From: Voacanga thouarsii
Lineage: Eukaryota; Streptophyta; Magnoliopsida; Gentianales; Apocynaceae
Direction: 5' to 3'
Assembly (NCBI GenBank): GCA_026120185.1
Contig: JANUWF010001479.1
Coordinates: forward strand, 2,108,001-2,172,000
DNA: 64,000 nucleotides
Below the pieces are notes generated by a model that saw only the letters and a program-made list of their open reading frames with translations, did no database searches and was not told where the DNA came from. The translations under genes and the position numbers were made by a program. Below, one piece after another: positions 20,161 to 31,155 of this stretch; position 1 is the first letter of the stretch; each line of letters opens with the position of its first letter.

Positions 20161-22621
20161 GATTTAATTCTTAACTTTTTATTTTTAAAAAAAATTAAAA
20201 CTTGCAACACAATTAAAACTAATTTCAATCTAAAAAAATTCGTTCATCCAAAATTATCATATACTCACAACATATTAAAATTAATTTGTTTTCATGGCTT
20301 ATTTTTAAGATTTGGTCATCATGTAATAATATTTTTTGTGTGTTACATTTTCTAACCAAAAGAAGCCATCTCCATTACACGTAATTTTTTTAAGGGAAAA
20401 ATATGTATATTAATTGAGAACGAAAGACTATTGTTTAGATACTTCCACATAATCATGCCATAATTTGTTTCCAAGAAATTGCTAGGTTAATAAAACATTA
20501 CTAGATCAAGAGGTCTCAAGTTGAATATTTATAGGTTTCATTGCCTATCCCCTTCTTCCTATATAATAGTGTAAAATTTGCTTTAAAAAACGATTGACAT
20601 TTTCACAAATACATGTCTTAATATCCTTAAATATTTCTATTTCATATTAAAAATATATAGATTTGAATTAATATTTTTGTAAAAATTCTCTTTTTGTTTT
20701 TTTCATGCAATATTAAATAAAATTTTGGCCAGTCAACTCTATGAAAAACACTAAGATTTTTTTTTTTTTTTTGGGTTCATGTTAAGAAATCACCAAGCAT
20801 TTTTTTCCCCGTCTTCTTCTTTTTCTTCTTCTTCTGACATAGCATGTATTACCATTTTTTATATATATTTTTTATATTTTCTCATCAGGATTATTGTTTT
20901 TTTTTAAATTTGTTCAGGGATTTGCTAGCTAAAGACACAAAGGGGGAAGTTCATTACTATTTCCTATGTTTTCCAGGTAATTTTTTTTTTTTTGAGGGTG
21001 GGGGGAAGTTTTTTGAGGTAAGATTAGTATATGTGATAATTAGTATATGAGATAATTTTCCAGTTTCTTTTCTTTTCTTGGACAAGTAATACTTTTTACT
21101 ATTTACTGAACTGTTATCAGTGCTTATATTGCAGGTAATTTCTTGGTGGGTGAATATTAGGTCATTCAAGAGGCTTAATTTGACATTGATCTTTTCCTAT
21201 GCCTATATATTCCTTTTAGAGGAAAAAGTGATCAAAATAATTGTGTCTCTATCACTTTACGTTGGCAAATACAAGGGCTTCCTTTTTTGGATAAGGTTAT
21301 TGAAAAATGACATTAGAGGTATGACTGTGGGGAATGGGCAAAACTTTACTCCTCTCTCCAACTTATTTTGTTCCTCGTTTCCCTTGTTATTGGATGTACA
21401 AGAAAAGCCAAGTAGCCGATTTCAATCTACATTTCTTTTTTGTTATATCATTAAAATGAGAGATATCTTCCCTCTCCTTTAAAAGTTTTCTTTATTTAAA
21501 TTTAATCGAAGTTACATTCTAACTTTTTACCTCATTTTTAACCGATTTTCAAGATTGATGATACGTGAAGAGATTATTTATTTAATTATCCTTATGTTTG
21601 AAGCATCATACTGTTATAAGCTTTAGCAAATGTAATATGATGTGATTGAAAGGCTAGTATTGCATTTTTTTAAAAAAATACTTATATTAAAATGATGTTA
21701 TGGTAGTGGGCTTAAAAAATTTAGAGGTCATTTTAGCTTTCTTTGCTTAGATCATGGGGAAGAAGGGATCCATCCGTCTGAAGAATTATAATGTTTTAAC
21801 TGTCTCTCATATACTGATTTGCAATAATAAAGGAGAGAGAAAGATGAATATACACCTAAATCCAAAACCAATTTAGTTTGTTTTCAATTGTATAAGATAA
21901 ATTATTTTAAGTTTTCCAAAACAAAAAGCTATTTTGGAATGATTTATGTCTTCTTCTTCTTAAGAACACGTTTGATACCGTAAATAAACGAAAATTATAT
22001 ATTTTTTCTAACTTCTATTTCTACTCTCACGTTCAATTGACTAAATTGAAAAAAAACAAAGGTCATTACACCAAAACATGCATTTCAAGAACGAATTCCA
22101 AAGGTTTTTCCATTTAAAAACTTGAAGAAAGGTCCTTGCAAGAGAAGCCTGAAGCATTAGAATACTTTGGAAAAAAACAGATACTCGTTTTCTCAAAAAG
22201 GAGAACCATTCTTGATCTTGAACATTAATTTAGTAGCATGTGTTTTACTCACTCACTTCTTGAACATTAATTTGCTTCTTTACCTCTTTAAGACATTTGC
22301 AAGACTTCCACTAGTCAAAAATGAAATGAAGATCCTTACAGGATAATTCACTTATTAAAATAAAGTCTAAGTCAGGAGTTCAGACTCAACTCTGAATATT
22401 AAGGTTTTTATTTTGTTAGAATGAGATTAAATTTAAATTTATATAATTATGAGTTTTGGGAGAGTGTTTGACAATCCCTAAGAATAGTCAGATGAAGTTA
22501 GGATAGAAGAAAAAACCAAAAATAAAACCCTAACAAAAAAAAAAACTCCTTTTTCTTGTCTTTCTTCTAATGCCCTACCGTGTGTGGCGGCCTGCGTTAA
22601 AGTTATACTGAAGTTGGGCAT

Positions 22622-22646
22622 GGGGGGGGCGGGGGGGGCGGGGGGG
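22622..22646 (+). other. Poly-G tract with quadruplex potential
   Basis: Three G-runs of 8, 8 and 7 separated by single C. The long runs can be divided into four or more G3 tracts. It stands out in a background that is mostly A and T. Confidence 0.9.
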
Positions 22647-23062
22647 CAATTAGTTTAGCCAAGGAAAGCAACAGCCACGACAGGAGAGATTGAAGATGTT
22701 TTATACTTCCAGTCAGTTAGTGGACCAACTAATATTTCTACTTTATATATATATATATATATTGCAAAGGAATACAACTTTGACTCAATTTTCCTACTAT
22801 ATTACAAAGGGATTAAAGCAACAATATTGAAATGTCGGGTAGGTTCAAATATTTAATTTATAATTCAAAATTTTAGATTTTAATTTTTTTATATTAATTA
22901 GATCATATTGATTCTTACAATTTTTTTTTTTGTAAAAAGAAAAAACAATTTAGAAATATGTCCCATTACTAATTTTAAATTTAAAGTTCCAATTTGATTA
23001 AGTTCGAGTTAACTGCTTCGAAGCCTAACGAATATAACTTTGATTTATATCAATGCATTGAC

Positions 23063-23098
23063 TGACAAACCCCATCAGTGCATTGATGGGATTTGTCA
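23063..23098. repeat. 15-bp hairpin upstream of the NLR fragment
   Basis: TGACAAACCCCATCA (23063-23077) pairs with TGATGGGATTTGTCA (23084-23098) with one mismatch around the loop GTGCAT. A third, direct copy of the right arm with its loop sequence follows at 23110-23132. Confidence 0.9.
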
Positions 23099-23282
23099 TT
23101 GATTGGGTCAATGCATTGATGGGATTTGTCAATTTCACTTGCAAAGAGTCCCCACATGGATGTTAATCTTAGCTGCAAGACCAAATTGATCCTTTTCTTC
23201 CAGATCTTGCCTAGCATTTTTTTTCTTTTTCAAAAAAATCATTGGTTTCCTCGAGTGTAAAAGCAAGACGTGAAGTGAAGAT

Positions 23283-23669
23283 ATGGAGATGGATTATGAG
23301 ATGGAGATGGAGATGGAGATGCAAGTGGCTCGACTTCTTGCTAGCATTGGAAAAGATGGGCTTATTTGGAAAGCACTTTCAATCCTTGGTGAAGACTTGA
23401 GTAGACTTGGATTGAGGACTGATCTCAAGGAACATCTTGAACGTCTGGTTGAACGTCTAAAGAGGCTTCGGTCCTTACTCTGCAATGCTGAGGAAATGGA
23501 AGAGTTTATGGTTTCTTGGCTAGATAGAATTGTCAGATTGACTTCCGCAGTAGATAATCTTCTTGATGAGCGAGCCTACCATGTTGGGCAGCAAATGGTG
23601 GAGACTCAAGGCAGGAGGCGCAACAAGGTACGCAACTTCTTTTCTTCCTCGAATCCATTTATGATATGA
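23283..23669 (+). pseudogene. Truncated NLR: Rx-type coiled-coil N-terminus
   Basis: A 128-residue open frame resembling the N-terminal Rx_N coiled-coil domain of CC-NBS-LRR immune receptors. It has LKEHLERLVERLKRLRSLLCNAEE (helices 1-2 region), then FMVSWLDRIVRLTSAVDNLLDE (the W-L-D..DNLLDE motif) and the NKVRNFFSSSNP junction that normally leads into the NBS domain. It stops nine bases later, and no P-loop, GLPL, MHD or LRR sequence follows in any frame before the copia LTR at 23853. The first 14 residues (MEMDYEMEMEMEMQ) come from a GAGATG repeat expansion. It could encode a free CC domain if transcribed, but a decayed gene fragment is more likely. Normal family members are 800-1300 residues. 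Confidence 0.75.
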
Positions 23670-23852
23670 ATTGGATCAATCCGTGATATGAATTGGATCA
23701 ATTTTCTGAAGCTTTGTTATGATCAATTGCCTTCATTAACAATTAAACAATATTTTGCATACTGTTCTATTTTTCCAAAGGCCTATAACATGGAAAGAGA
23801 AGAATTATTACGACTCTAGATGGTGCAAGGATTTCTTATTCCTAAGGGGAGT

Positions 23853-26195
23853 TGAAGGAATTTGACAAAACAGAGAGCATGCATACAGGAACACAAAATG
23901 GAGACAAAAACAATATAACAGAGCATGGCAATAGTATGGAGGGATTAAAACATACCTCTTAGAGCCTTAAACCTTGAAGAATATGATTAAATGAATTAAA
24001 GCTCAAGAACAGCTTCTTTCTTCTCCGAGGGACGAACACTTCGGTAGCCAACTTCTTCACCTCCGGTGCATGTTTAGCTTTCCAGTTATCAGAATATTAC
24101 CCTACCTAATCCTTGTTAGTGAACACAGATTTTGGGTGAGAAGAAGATCAGACACCTTCTCTCTGGGTTAGCTTTCCTGGCTTGGCTTCTTATGATATCA
24201 AAAACCAAAAGTCAGAAAACCAAGAGCCACACGGGGAGAGAATTTATTTTTTATTTTATTTTATTTTTTTCACACAGAAAGTCAAGAGTCATGAAACCAA
24301 AAATAATTATTTTGATAAAAATAATATTCCCGGGATTTAATATTTCAAACACCCGAATATTATTAACAAAATAAATTTTGGCTTCACTCTAAACTCTTCT
24401 GAATTGTGTCCAGAAAAATCCTATGGTCTAGGTTATTGGGCCAAAATAATATTTATTATTTTTCTTGGACCCGAATAGCCCAAAATAATAAACAATAATT
24501 ATTTTTCTTGGGATTAAATAAATAACCTAATAAATAATTAATGAACCCAAATGAACCAAAAAATAATTAAACTTTAATTATTTATTTCTTGGGATTAATT
24601 AAATAAATAACCCAATAAATAATTAAGTATTAATTATTTTCCTCTAATTTAAGTCTCGATTAATTTTTCTAATTATTCAAACTGGACCTTAGCCTTGAAT
24701 AATTAATTAACCAATTAAATCAGATAATAAATTTTCTCAATTTATTTTATTCCAGTCTAATAATAAATTAGATTTCCTGAATAAAATAAAACCCTCTCAA
24801 CTAAGATCAATTTCTCAACCCAAAAATTAATTAGGACTTATGAGCTATTCCGATGACCAAAAAGACACATTGTCTTGGCTACTAAAATGATCAAAATACC
24901 CATACAATATAAATAGTTGTATTTTGCATTTTCAATATTTCCTAATATCACTATAAGAAAATATTGACCACAAGGACAATGCTGCATTAGCAAAGTCTTC
25001 GACCTACAGGTATAATGACTAAAATACCCCTCTACACATCGCCGTTCATTTAGAGAGGAAGAAGTGTACTAACACCCCTCTAAATGACATCTACCATCCT
25101 TAGGCTTCTAGTCCACTGATCCACGACTTCCTGGAGTGTTTCCGCTTTCCAAGGGAGCTATCCTAAAACAAACATCCAAGTCATGTTTCTCAGAGCCCTG
25201 GATATTTAGATCATTCAGACAACCACAAGGGGCGATATAGTGTAGAAACTATCTTGTACAAGTCTGTCTTAACTAACTAATCACACATACCTAACATGCA
25301 AGTATATTGGCCCTACGATAGAACCTCAACTATAGCATATCAAAGTATACGCTCCAGTTTCGCCAGACTACCAACTCACACTCAAATCATAGAGTACTAG
25401 TCCACGCTATAACAGTAGTAGTCTGGGTTTCTACCATATAGTACTTTCAGAAACCACTACTATAGGTCATGTTCTACGTATTCGAAATACGCTTATGTCA
25501 TGAAGTGAGTGGACTACTCACTGGCTGAAGGTAAGCCATTCCCCATTTGGAATTCATAACACAATAACTTAGACATGATGAGATTCCCATTCTTATCAAT
25601 CGGTTAAGAATAAACATTTATGTATTAAGTAACCCGTGATTCATACCTTACTGTGAAAGACTACCATTCATATGGGCCACTTACTTAAACACAATGAGTC
25701 TTTTCCAAACGAAATTTTGCACAAATAAAGAAAATGAATTCAACTCATACTCAAGTCGGAGAGTACTAGTCCATACTGTAGTAGTAGTAGTCTAGATTTT
25801 TACCAGATAGTACTTTAAGAAACCACTACTACAGGTCCTGTTCTACGTATTCGAAATACGCTTATGTCATGAAGTGAGTGGACTACTTACTGGCTGAAGG
25901 TAAGCCATTCCCCATTTGGAATTCATAACACAATAACCTAGACATGATGAGATTCCCATTCTCATCAATCGGTTAAGAATAAACATTTATGTATTAAGTA
26001 ACCCGTGATTCATACCTTACTGTGAAAGACTACCATTCACATGGACCACTTACTTAAACACAATGAGTCTTTTCCGAACGTAATTGTGCACAAATAAAAT
26101 GTAAATTCACAAATAATTTCTGAGAATAAATTCTTTTATTAAAATATTCGATATTTACATCAGAAACCTAGTCTAAGAGGGCATATTTCCCAACA
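23853..26195 (-). mobile_element. Solo Ty1/copia LTR with internal duplication, no matching TSD
   Basis: A minus-strand LTR of the Cop1 family. Its start (TGTTGGGAAATATGCCC on the minus strand) is at 26195 and its end, placed by alignment to the other LTRs, is near 23853. It is 2343 bp long, partly because a segment of about 369 bp is tandemly duplicated (25374-26110). No primer site or polypurine tract flanks it. The flanking pentamers differ (GGAGT left, ATAAT right), unlike the solo LTRs at 10440 and 32100. Left of it is the NLR fragment and right of it the middle of a TNP2 gene. It may mark a recombination between two LTR copies rather than a simple insertion. Confidence 0.85.
25374..26110 (-). 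repeat. 369-bp tandem duplication in the copia LTR
   Basis: The segment with TCTACGTATTCGAAATACGC at 25473 recurs at 25842, an offset of 369. The copies run from the ACTCA-ACTCAA block to the GAGTCTTTTCC-AACG block and are about 95 percent alike by eye, so the duplication is relatively recent. The LTR palindrome is present in both copies (25477-25491, 25846-25860). Confidence 0.92.
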
Positions 26196-26199
26196 ATAA

Positions 26200-28565
26200 T
26201 ATCATTCATTATTCCATTAATTACCCACTGACAATAGATCCTTCACGCCGAGCACGATTGCACATGTAGCACTTGAGAGTTTTCAAGTATTTTTCAATCA
26301 AAAACATCCATCGACATTGAACTGAACTAGCTAACAATACGTCATCAGCTAAACGTACTGGTAAATGTTCTATTATATCAAAAAAATTTGGGATGAATAG
26401 CTTCTCAAGAAGACATATTGTAACTATGAATCAGCTTTGAAGATATTCAAGATGCCTCTTTTTGTTAACTTTTGAACATAGTTGCCTAAAATATGAAGCA
26501 ATCTCAATCAATAGTTGCACTACATTCTTGGGCAACGTTGTGCGAGTAACCAATGGGATTAATTTCCGTAGTAAAATATGAGAATCATAACTCTTTAAAC
26601 CTCCCAAAGTCTTTCTCTTTATATTTACCCATCAAGAAATATTAGAACAATAGCCATCGAGAACTTTCAATTCTTTTAATACTGTCAACAAAACTTCAAT
26701 TTTTGACAAGCTCATTGTATAAGAGGCTGGTGGCAAATAGTATCCAACTCCTGAGGGTTTTAAAATTGGATGTAAAAACTTTCTAATATTCATTACTGGT
26801 AAGTCTTGACGAACTTTGAAGTTATCTTTCAAAGAACTACTATCACCCTATATTGTATACAGCAGATCGTCTACAAAATTTTTCTCTATGTGCATCGGAT
26901 CAAGATTGTGCCTCATCAAATTACTCTCCCAATATGGCAGCTCCAAAAAAAAATACTCTTCTTCTTCCACGTATACGGATTTATGCCAAACCTCCATTAG
27001 TAGTCAGACTGCGTTTTGATTTTCATCTCATCTACTGCATATTCTGTTAAACAACCCTCAAGTTGTGTTAATATTTCCATCCCCATGCTCTTTTTTGGTG
27101 CTTGTCGGATGTCAATTCTATCGTAGAAAGAAACTTTATTCCTACGGACCTTATGTGATAGCTTAAGAAATCTGCGATGATATAAGAAGTAATATTTACC
27201 ATCATTAAGCAATTAATAAGACAAACAGTCAACATCGCATATCGGACAAGCCCTCTCATTATGGACACTACAACCAAATAGATTGCTATAAGCTGAAAAA
27301 TTATTTATGGTCCACATAATAGCTGCACGTAAATGGAACATCTTTTCTACCCCATCATTATAAGTAATCACACTGTCGTGCTACAAATCTTTCAACTCAT
27401 CGATTAATGGTTGTAAAAAAACATAAATCTTGTTCCCTGGACTCTTGGAGCCATCAATAAGAATTGATAAAATAAAATAAGGCTACTTCATGCATCGTCA
27501 GGATGGAAAATTGTACGGTATTAAGATAATATGTCAGGTACTATGTGGTATGTGCATATTTGAAAATGGAGTAAACCTATCTAATGCCAGTCCAAGCCTA
27601 ACATTCTGGTGGTCACTTGAAAATTCCAAACGGTCCTCATCAAACTTTCTCCAAGCCCTAGAATTAGTTGGGTGTCTGTAAACTCCATCTTTCACATGAC
27701 ATTCTTCATGTCACCTCATAAGAGATACAGTTTTTCGAGACATGAATAATCGCCTCAATCTCGAAGTCAATGGAAAGTACTTAACACGCTTGCATGCAAC
27801 TGTACTGCCCTATTTCTTGCACCTTAGATCATTGCATACCTCACAATGAGTAATGTCATCATTTCCTCCCCTGTATATCATGCAATTGTTTGGACACACA
27901 TCCCAAACTTTACATTTCATTCCCAACACATTCATTATCTTATTAGCCTCGTAGTAATTTTTGGTAATTTTCACTTATATCTCACTAAAAACAGCTGTTA
28001 GAAGCTCAAATAGCATATCAATAAACTTATTCAACCACCCATTGAGGACTTTTAAGTGTAATAATTGCATAATGAATGACAGTGAAGAAAACTTAGTACA
28101 ACCTGGATACAACTCTACGTTTGCCTTTTCTAACAATTTAAGTATCTCCCTTAAATATTCAGGCTCTTCAGTTACATTAACGAAGTCCCTAATACTAGCA
28201 GCATGTTGAACCATCCCAACCACATCATCCCCTTGTATATTTTCAGTCGAAGGAATGTTGTTAGTTGTATTGCTAGCATATAATTATGTTTTTCCATGAA
28301 CACTTTATTTTTTGTACCAACACATGAAACCCCATATTTGGCAATGCTATTTGACCTCTATTATGCTATAAAGATACCTATTCTAGCACTTAATACAAGG
28401 ACAATAGATTTTGGATCCATCAAGTTTTTCTTTTTACATGAATTCTACAAAGGCATCCAAACCATTATTATATTCATCACCTAAACGGTCTTATAAGTTA
28501 ATTTGCAATTGGTCCATCCTCCTAATCATTTCGCCATATTTTTAGTCAATGTATATCATGCAATT
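26200..28565 (-). pseudogene. CACTA TNP2 transposase, degenerate
   Basis: Read leftwards. A Transpos_assoc zinc region comes first (YNNGLDAFVEFM, then CPCIKC at 28402-28385, and VHGK). The transposase follows, with ELYPGCTKFSSLSFIMQLLHLK, CPNNCMIYRGGNDDITHCEVCND, YFPLTSRLRRLFMSR, YRHPTNSRAW and VRLGLALDRFTPFSNM. Next come CPICDVDCLSY and RRFLKLSHKVRRNK pieces, and at the end the DUF4218 region: SGVGYYLPPASYTMSL, LKELKVLDGYCSNIS and LASSVQCRWMFLIEKYLKTLK. This is the normal domain order of TNP2, the enzyme that cuts CACTA ends. It contains many stops and frame shifts and is cut at 26195 by the copia LTR. The rest of DUF4218 is not found on the other side. Confidence 0.87.
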
Positions 28566-29618
28566 GTTTGAAAGTATGAAAATCTCATATTCCTAAATTC
28601 TTAAAAGTATAAATGGATCAACACAAATTTAATTTTAAATTTTTGAAAAGATTTTGATAGAGTTTTCCCTATAAGTACACATTTTCTAGGCACTAAGCCA
28701 TCTCAAGATGTGTCAAGAATTCAAGTTAACAAATAAAAAACTCATTCAACATAACCCAAATTCCTAGAAATAAATGATGAGGGGAAGATTCCTTGAAAAC
28801 AATCTTAGAAACTAAAAAAAAGCATTCATGACCATTGAAGGTTGTTTAACAGTGTATTCCATTGTTTAACAAAAGAATTATCATGTTTCTTTAATACTAG
28901 AGTCTAGACAACCAGCAATATGAAACGGGCTCAACTTTAGTAGCATTTGAATGTAAAAGTAATGTATGACCTAGTAAACCCAATGCCAACTCTCTTAGGA
29001 CAAAAAGTTAAGGTTTAGTCATAAATTTTGCTAACTATACAAGCTGAATATTGAAAGAGTATCAACATAATGAGGAACTAAGATGTTGATACAAGTAGGA
29101 TACATTTAGCACTTCATATATTTATTTACGTAAATCCATTCTTCACTTCTTTTTTTGCTCTTTTCTTTACTTCTGTTTGTTAAAGTTTTATTAGTAGATC
29201 AATCCCAAGGTTCTGATAATATTGCATAAAAAGACTTCACTGCTATCACCACTATGTATACAACAAAGTCAACACCTCATCAGCAAGAAGCATTTACATG
29301 CTACAAGTTGATAGTGCAATTCACATTAAATTGTTGGGATTAAGTTGGTTCAATACTGCTTGAATACTGTTTGGACTAAACTCTGAGGGCAGCGATATTC
29401 CCACCAGCTAATCTTCTGGAGGAAATAGCTACAGAATGTTTATAACAAAATGTATCAATAAATATGTATGTAAACAAACACTCAGTTGCACAGATTTTGT
29501 AAATTGCAGGCAGTAGAAATAGGGTGAATGAAGATTTGGTTTAGAATGTCGACACATAAACCCCCTTATATTTGGAAACATTACTTCCCTTCATATATTA
29601 AAATCCAACACTAATATG

Positions 29619-29660
<42 letters not shown>

Positions 29661-30739
29661 AGAAGGATGAATTTGCAAACAATAATGGCCACTCTTATAT
29701 AATAAACAAATATACCTTAATAATATTCAAATCATTTTCTCTCATATCCCACTAGTTTGGGAGATAAAATGACAAATTCTAATGGAAACCATACATTCCA
29801 AAGATTTTACACTCTTACATAGACATTTTCAATATTCTTTATTTAACCTATTAATATACAGGAAAATACCAACTATAAATAAAAAAATTTTAATTTGTAT
29901 ATGGATGACCTAAACTTTTGCAAAAAGAACTTATCCACAATTTATACACCAATCACAATAACTAGTGGACGATGGTGGAATGAAGTGGTGGTATATAACA
30001 GTACTCGTTGTAAAATCAGTTAAACATGCCCTTTTTTTGTTGATACCACCATTTAGTCCAATATAAAGGGCAAAAGGCAGATTTCCAAAGTTCAAGGGGT
30101 TAATTAGTTCAGATACTACATCACATTCAACACAATCATGCAAGACTTGCACATACAACCTTGTTTTCTGTTCTTTCCATTTGTACTGAACGTTTACCTA
30201 AGTTCACATTTAATATTAGACTACTAAGGAAAATGTTGTAATCTCACAATTCTCCTTTATATTGAGAATTTCATGAATTCAATTTCTATGTTGAGGTATG
30301 AAAGCATGTTAAGGAACTAGTTTGAAAAAAGAAATTCAAACAACCTTTAATTGAAATACACTATTATATATAGCTTCTTAAATAACATCATTATAACATA
30401 ACACAAATCTGAGTGCAATACCAGAGCTCACTGGAGAAGAAGGAATCGTACTGGAGAAGAAATGGGCAAAATGTAAGTGTCATGCCAGAGAAGGTGCCAA
30501 AGAAGCAGAAAAGGGAAAAATAAGGCGCCGGAGAAGTAGAAAAGAGAAAACTGATGGCACCGCGCCGTCGAAGCAAAATGGAAACAACACACCGGAGAAG
30601 ACGGAATTGCGCCGGGGAAAAGAATGGGAAAAATGCAGCCGTTATGGCACCCAACAAGAAAAGGCTTTTTTCTTTAACGGAAATGGCAAAAGGGAAAAAT
30701 GAAGGTGTATTAAATGTGTCTGAAATATCTAGGGTTTAA
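28566..30739. other. CAC-A interior upstream of TNP2
   Basis: No coding frame recognised. The stretch is AT-rich with an (AT)19 microsatellite (29621-29658). A purine- and GC-richer patch at 30425-30660 contains several GCCGGAGAAG-like repeats and stands out locally. On the minus strand it lies between the CAC-A terminus and TNP2, where a 5' leader would be expected. Its CTTCTCCGG repeats could be leader sequence, though that is only inferred. Confidence 0.5.
29621..29658. repeat. (AT)19 microsatellite
   Basis: Uninterrupted AT dinucleotides in the CAC-A interior. Confidence 0.95.
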
Positions 30740-30953
30740 ATTACATATACGGCGGTTCGTAACCATCGTATTAAAGTTAACAAATACGGCGGTTATACCA
30801 TAACCGTCGTATTAAGGTCACTAAAGTCATAACCGTCATATTAATCATTATCAAATACACCAGTTATTATCACTGCCGTATTAGATTATTTATTAAAAAA
30901 AAAAAAAAACCCCACATTTTTTACTTGAGATATATTTTTATTTATATTTACAA

Positions 30954-30979
30954 ATATATATATATATATATATATATAT
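30954..30979. repeat. (AT)13 microsatellite
   Basis: AT dinucleotide run between the two subterminal repeat clusters of CAC-A. Confidence 0.9.
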
Positions 30980-31112
30980 TACTAATGTGATAACTATATG
31001 TATATTACTAATGTAACAAATAAAATTAGATCAATTTTACTTTTACAGTAATAATTATATACATACAATGTCTATGTATAAATGAATTAATAATTAAGAT
31101 AGTCTATTAAAT

Positions 31113-31114
<2 letters not shown>

Positions 31115-31154
<40 letters not shown>
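31115..31154. repeat. (TG)20 microsatellite
   Basis: Forty bases of uninterrupted TG, then CACAAGCATATG. This is the purest microsatellite in the window and probably polymorphic. Confidence 0.96.

Positions 31155-31155
<1 letters not shown>

Larger units (their letters stand above)
18593..20163. mobile_element. CAC-B: CACTA-type end with subterminal GCCACGGA repeats
   Basis: CACTACAAGAAAA, a classic CACTA terminus, occurs twice (18593 and 18648). It is followed to the right by a dense array of GCCACGGA / TCCGTGGC motifs in both orientations, spaced through about 18670-20160, the usual subterminal binding-site arrangement. No transposase frame is present, and no matching right terminus (TAGTG) is recognisable before 23283. 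It is therefore either a truncated copy or a non-autonomous element that lost its other end. It lies in an exon of the older TNP1-like gene. Its repeats differ from those of CAC-A (AACCGTCGTATTA), so it belongs to a different subfamily. Confidence 0.7.
20164..23282. other. Anonymous AT-rich DNA, no gene recognised
   Basis: I find no protein family, RNA gene or terminal repeats here. There are T-runs (20758-20772, 20980-20993), an (AT) run at 22744-22762 and scattered short open frames. Two stretches look weakly exon-like: 20917-20980, between a TTCAG acceptor and an AGGTAAT donor, and one starting after a TTGCAG acceptor at 21133. The predicted peptides match nothing I can name. The right end holds a poly-G tract (22622-22646) and a hairpin (23063-23098), then the upstream region of the NLR fragment. 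Confidence 0.5.

Noticed and set aside
20913..21050. B3 DNA-binding domain exon (ARF type), suggested by LLAKD-KG-EV followed by a donor
   Set aside because: Only a few residues agree, the invariant W and FRH residues are missing, and no second B3 exon follows.
21702..21712. TGGTAGTG as the missing right terminus of CAC-B
   Set aside because: It lacks the preceding TTTTCTT of an inverted CACTACAAGAAAA terminus and has no subterminal repeats next to it.
30740..30890. Left terminus of a small separate CACTA element covering 30740-32064
   Set aside because: The subterminal motifs start there, but no CACTA terminus is present near 30740. The cluster is more simply the inner part of the CAC-A right end.
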